A DNA stretch of 64,000 nt. It comes from Streptomyces sp. H27-H5. GTDB taxonomy: Bacteria; Actinomycetota; Actinomycetes; Streptomycetales; Streptomycetaceae. Below, piece by piece: positions 62,783 through 64,000 of this stretch. The notes beneath the pieces were generated by a model, which was not told where the DNA came from, did no database searches, and saw only the letters and a program-made list of their open reading frames with translations. The stretch lies in NCBI RefSeq assembly GCF_026627505.1, contig NZ_JAPNLK010000006.1, positions 84,460 to 148,459 of the forward strand. Reading direction: 5' to 3'. Each line of letters begins with the position of its first letter. The stretch's first letter is position 1. The translations under genes were made by a program, and so were the position numbers.

Positions 62783-63292
62783 TCAGTTGACCCGGTTGGC
62801 GATGCGCTCGGCGGTGGACTCCATCGCCTCGTGCACGGCGCGCTTGTACCGGGCGGTGTCGTAGACCAGGGCGTGATCGAACCAGTGGGCGGCGCCGTAC
62901 TGCTGCACCCAGGAGTCAGCGCGCCCGTACACCAGGTGCCGCCACCCGCGCGGCCGGTTGGTCCTTTTCGGGGCGTTGACGAAGCCCTTGGCCGTGCGGG
63001 TCTTGAACGCCTTGACCCTGGCCCCGGACCAGTTACCGCCGAGCTTGACTTCCGGCCTGATCTTCTTCGCGATGGCGGCGCGCAGCGCGGGCGAGGTGCC
63101 GGGGCCGGCGGACGACATGCCCATGATTGCGCTCTTGGCCTGCTCGGCCCCCGGCTTCAAGGCGGCGCGCATGTTCTTCGCGAGTTCCTTGCGGAGCTCC
63201 TTCCCGTCAGACTCCGCACGCAGGGCCCGAGCCAGGGCGTCGAGTCCCTCATGCGTGCAAGTCAGCTCGAAGGGAGGACCGGAGGGGGACAT
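62783..63292 (-). CDS. HK97-gp10-like phage structural protein
   Basis: 169 residues, basic. LDALARALRAESDGKELRKELAKNMRAALKPG begins a gp10-like helical head-tail protein, and the C-terminal ADSWVQQYGAAHWFDHALVYDTARY is a Trp-rich end. It overlaps the tail tube gene stop (ATGA). Finding it between tail tube and chaperone rather than before the tail tube is a variation on the usual order. Confidence 0.72.
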   Translation of the reverse strand: MSPSGPPFELTCTHEGLDALARALRAESDGKELRKELAKNMRAALKPGAEQAKSAIMGMSSAGPGTSPALRAAIAKKIRPEVKLGGNWSGARVKAFKTRTAKGFVNAPKRTNRPRGWRHLVYGRADSWVQQYGAAHWFDHALVYDTARYKRAVHEAMESTAERIANRVN

Positions 63293-63702
63293 CAGGCGGT
63301 GGCGCGGGTGACGGCCCCGGACGTCGGGAAGGTCACCGACACGCTGGCCTCGTCACCGACACCGCCCTCGATCGGCTTCCACTCTTTGATCAGGCAGGAG
63401 CCGGAGTACTTCGGGTTGGAGGTGCCGACCGCGGCCTGGTCGGCGCGGACCTCGAACGAGACAACGCTACCGAAGAGCGGCCACATGATCGAGTCGATCG
63501 CGGACGCGGCGACGTCCTGGAGGAACTCAACGCCGAGTTCGCCCGACTTCAGGCCGCCCTTGACTTCCTTCCAGCCGAGGCTGCCGTAGGTCGTGACGTC
63601 CTTGTCTTCCACCTCCATCCCGAGCTCCGCCTTGCGGGTGGAGCTCGACACGTCGGTGCCGTTGATCGCGAGGTACTGCGCGAGCAAGACCATCTTGGGC
63701 AT
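63292..63702 (-). CDS. Major tail tube protein
   Basis: 136 residues. Strand-rich, with the tail-tube pattern MVLLAQYLAINGTDVSSSTR, a GWKEVKGGLKSGELGVEF turn region and a closing ASVSVTFPTSG strand. It polymerises into the tail tube. Directly before the gp10-like and chaperone genes in transcription order. Confidence 0.82.
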   Translation of the reverse strand: MPKMVLLAQYLAINGTDVSSSTRKAELGMEVEDKDVTTYGSLGWKEVKGGLKSGELGVEFLQDVAASAIDSIMWPLFGSVVSFEVRADQAAVGTSNPKYSGSCLIKEWKPIEGGVGDEASVSVTFPTSGAVTRATA

Positions 63703-63728
63703 GGGATCACCTTTCTGGGCACAGCGAA

Positions 63729-63756
63729 CAGCCCGGGACCAGTGGTCTCCGGGCTG
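63729..63756 (-). terminator. Hairpin between the disrupted phage gene and the tail tube gene
   Basis: CAGCCCGG and CCGGGCTG are exact 8-base arms; an inner ACC/GGT may extend the stem. It could attenuate transcription entering the tail genes or end the upstream unit. Confidence 0.45.
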
Positions 63757-63772
63757 AGGCGGGTGGGACTGC

Positions 63773-63876
63773 TTACTTGATGCGTTCCGGCGCGTAGCGG
63801 GCCAAGATCTCCAGGGCCCAGGCCACTTTTTCGTCGACTCGCTGGCCCTTCGGGTGGTGCGACGACCACAGCTCTA
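63773..63876 (-). pseudogene. Phage gene with 5' end lost to an IS element
   Basis: The last about 33 codons remain: ELWSSHHPKGQRVDEKVAWALEI is the start of the visible part and it ends YAPERIK before TAA. Upstream, the frame meets IS sequence at a TA dinucleotide (63875-63876). The remainder should lie beyond the IS, outside the window. By position it would be a head-tail connector or tail-terminator type gene, but the fragment is too short to identify. Confidence 0.6.
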
Positions 63877-64000
63877 GTGCTGCTCCGCGAAAGTTCGTGG
63901 AGGGGGGTTCAGGCTTCCTGGAGGGGGCTGGCGGCGTAGGTCCACTTGAAGGGGCGGGCGGTCTCGTTCCGTTTGATCATGTAGTCGTCCATCTTGGCGA
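63875..64000. mobile_element. IS630-like insertion sequence (one end)
   Basis: From the TA at 63875-63876 rightward the sequence is non-phage and holds the C-terminus of a transposase. TA is the target site of IS630 elements. The GTGCTGCTCCGCGAAAGTTC segment at the edge is the presumed terminal repeat. The other end is beyond the window. Confidence 0.6.
63909..64000 (-). CDS. IS630-family transposase (C-terminal fragment, runs off edge)
   Basis: The visible 29 codons read AKMDDYMIKRNETARPFK, then WTYAASPLQEA and stop. A final ARPFxWTYxxxPL motif is typical of IS630/Tc1-type transposases of actinobacteria. The catalytic DDE residues are outside the window. Confidence 0.65.
   Translation of the reverse strand, partial: AKMDDYMIKRNETARPFKWTYAASPLQEA

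Larger units (their letters stand above)
49084..64000. mobile_element. Siphovirus-type prophage (left end to window edge)
   Basis: From about 49084 to the right edge the genes are phage-like: repressor-type HTH proteins, small orphan genes, then a minus-strand tail and lysis module. The left boundary is where the alcohol dehydrogenase homology stops. No integrase is present in the window. It should be near the right end, since only one end is seen here. An IS630-like element interrupts the right part. Confidence 0.85.

Overview
The window is high-GC actinobacterial chromosome, almost certainly Streptomyces. The support is strong third-position G/C bias, GTG/TTG starts, GTGA/ATGA start-stop overlaps, a Gbn-type GATC-binding protein, an LAETG-anchored SCO1860-like protein and an XRE/TPR regulator of the usual streptomycete kind. 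From about 32 kb back to 12 kb the gene order (enoyl-CoA hydratase, Gbn, ABC-F, PiT, cobalamin genes, LAETG protein) agrees with my recollection of the SCO1838-SCO1860 region of S. coelicolor. No rRNA, tRNA or CRISPR array was seen.

Region by region. 0-7 kb: the 5' part of an alpha-ketoglutarate-semialdehyde-type dehydrogenase divergent from an IclR regulator, with two inverted-repeat operators between them; then a membrane protein, a NarL-type two-component system and a class B penicillin-binding protein. 7-13 kb: GNAT, FrnE-type DsbA, two class V aminotransferases, an amidohydrolase with a leaderless-type promoter, and a secreted sortase substrate. 12.7-23.4 kb: CapA-like protein, then a cobalamin locus: a CobE-CobC fusion, a divergent ZIP transporter, and cobD-cobQ-chelatase-cobO-cobB on the minus strand behind a cobalamin riboswitch. 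23.4-32 kb: a PHO-box-controlled PiT phosphate transporter with a small partner, an alpha/beta hydrolase, a protein of unknown function, a VOC protein, a zinc metallopeptidase, an ABC-F protein preceded by a 7-codon leaderless-type upstream ORF, Gbn and an enoyl-CoA hydratase. 33-39 kb: a five-gene Asp23/AmaP envelope cluster, an SDR, SURF1, a zinc protein and a DEDDh exonuclease. 38-43 kb: a TetR-controlled catabolic operon (acetoacetate decarboxylase-like, SDR, two amidohydrolases). 43-46.5 kb: a bacterial NACHT (NLR-like) protein, a candidate anti-phage factor. 46.6-49.1 kb: an alkylglycerol-monooxygenase-like hydroxylase, a lysoplasmalogenase and an alcohol dehydrogenase, which could together process ether lipids.

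The alcohol dehydrogenase is cut at about codon 250 by the left end of a prophage that runs to the right edge (about 49.08-64.0 kb). From the left end the prophage holds a small XRE regulator, an operon of small genes divergent from an XRE/TPR regulator plus a degenerate pterin dehydratase, and then, all on the minus strand, siphovirus genes: tail tube, a gp10-like protein, tail-assembly chaperone with a programmed -1 frameshift, tape measure, tail tip protein, amidase endolysin, small membrane proteins (holin candidates) and a collagen-like tail fibre. At the right edge an IS630-like element has removed the 5' part of a phage gene, so the prophage is probably defective. The integrase and the other attachment site lie outside the window.
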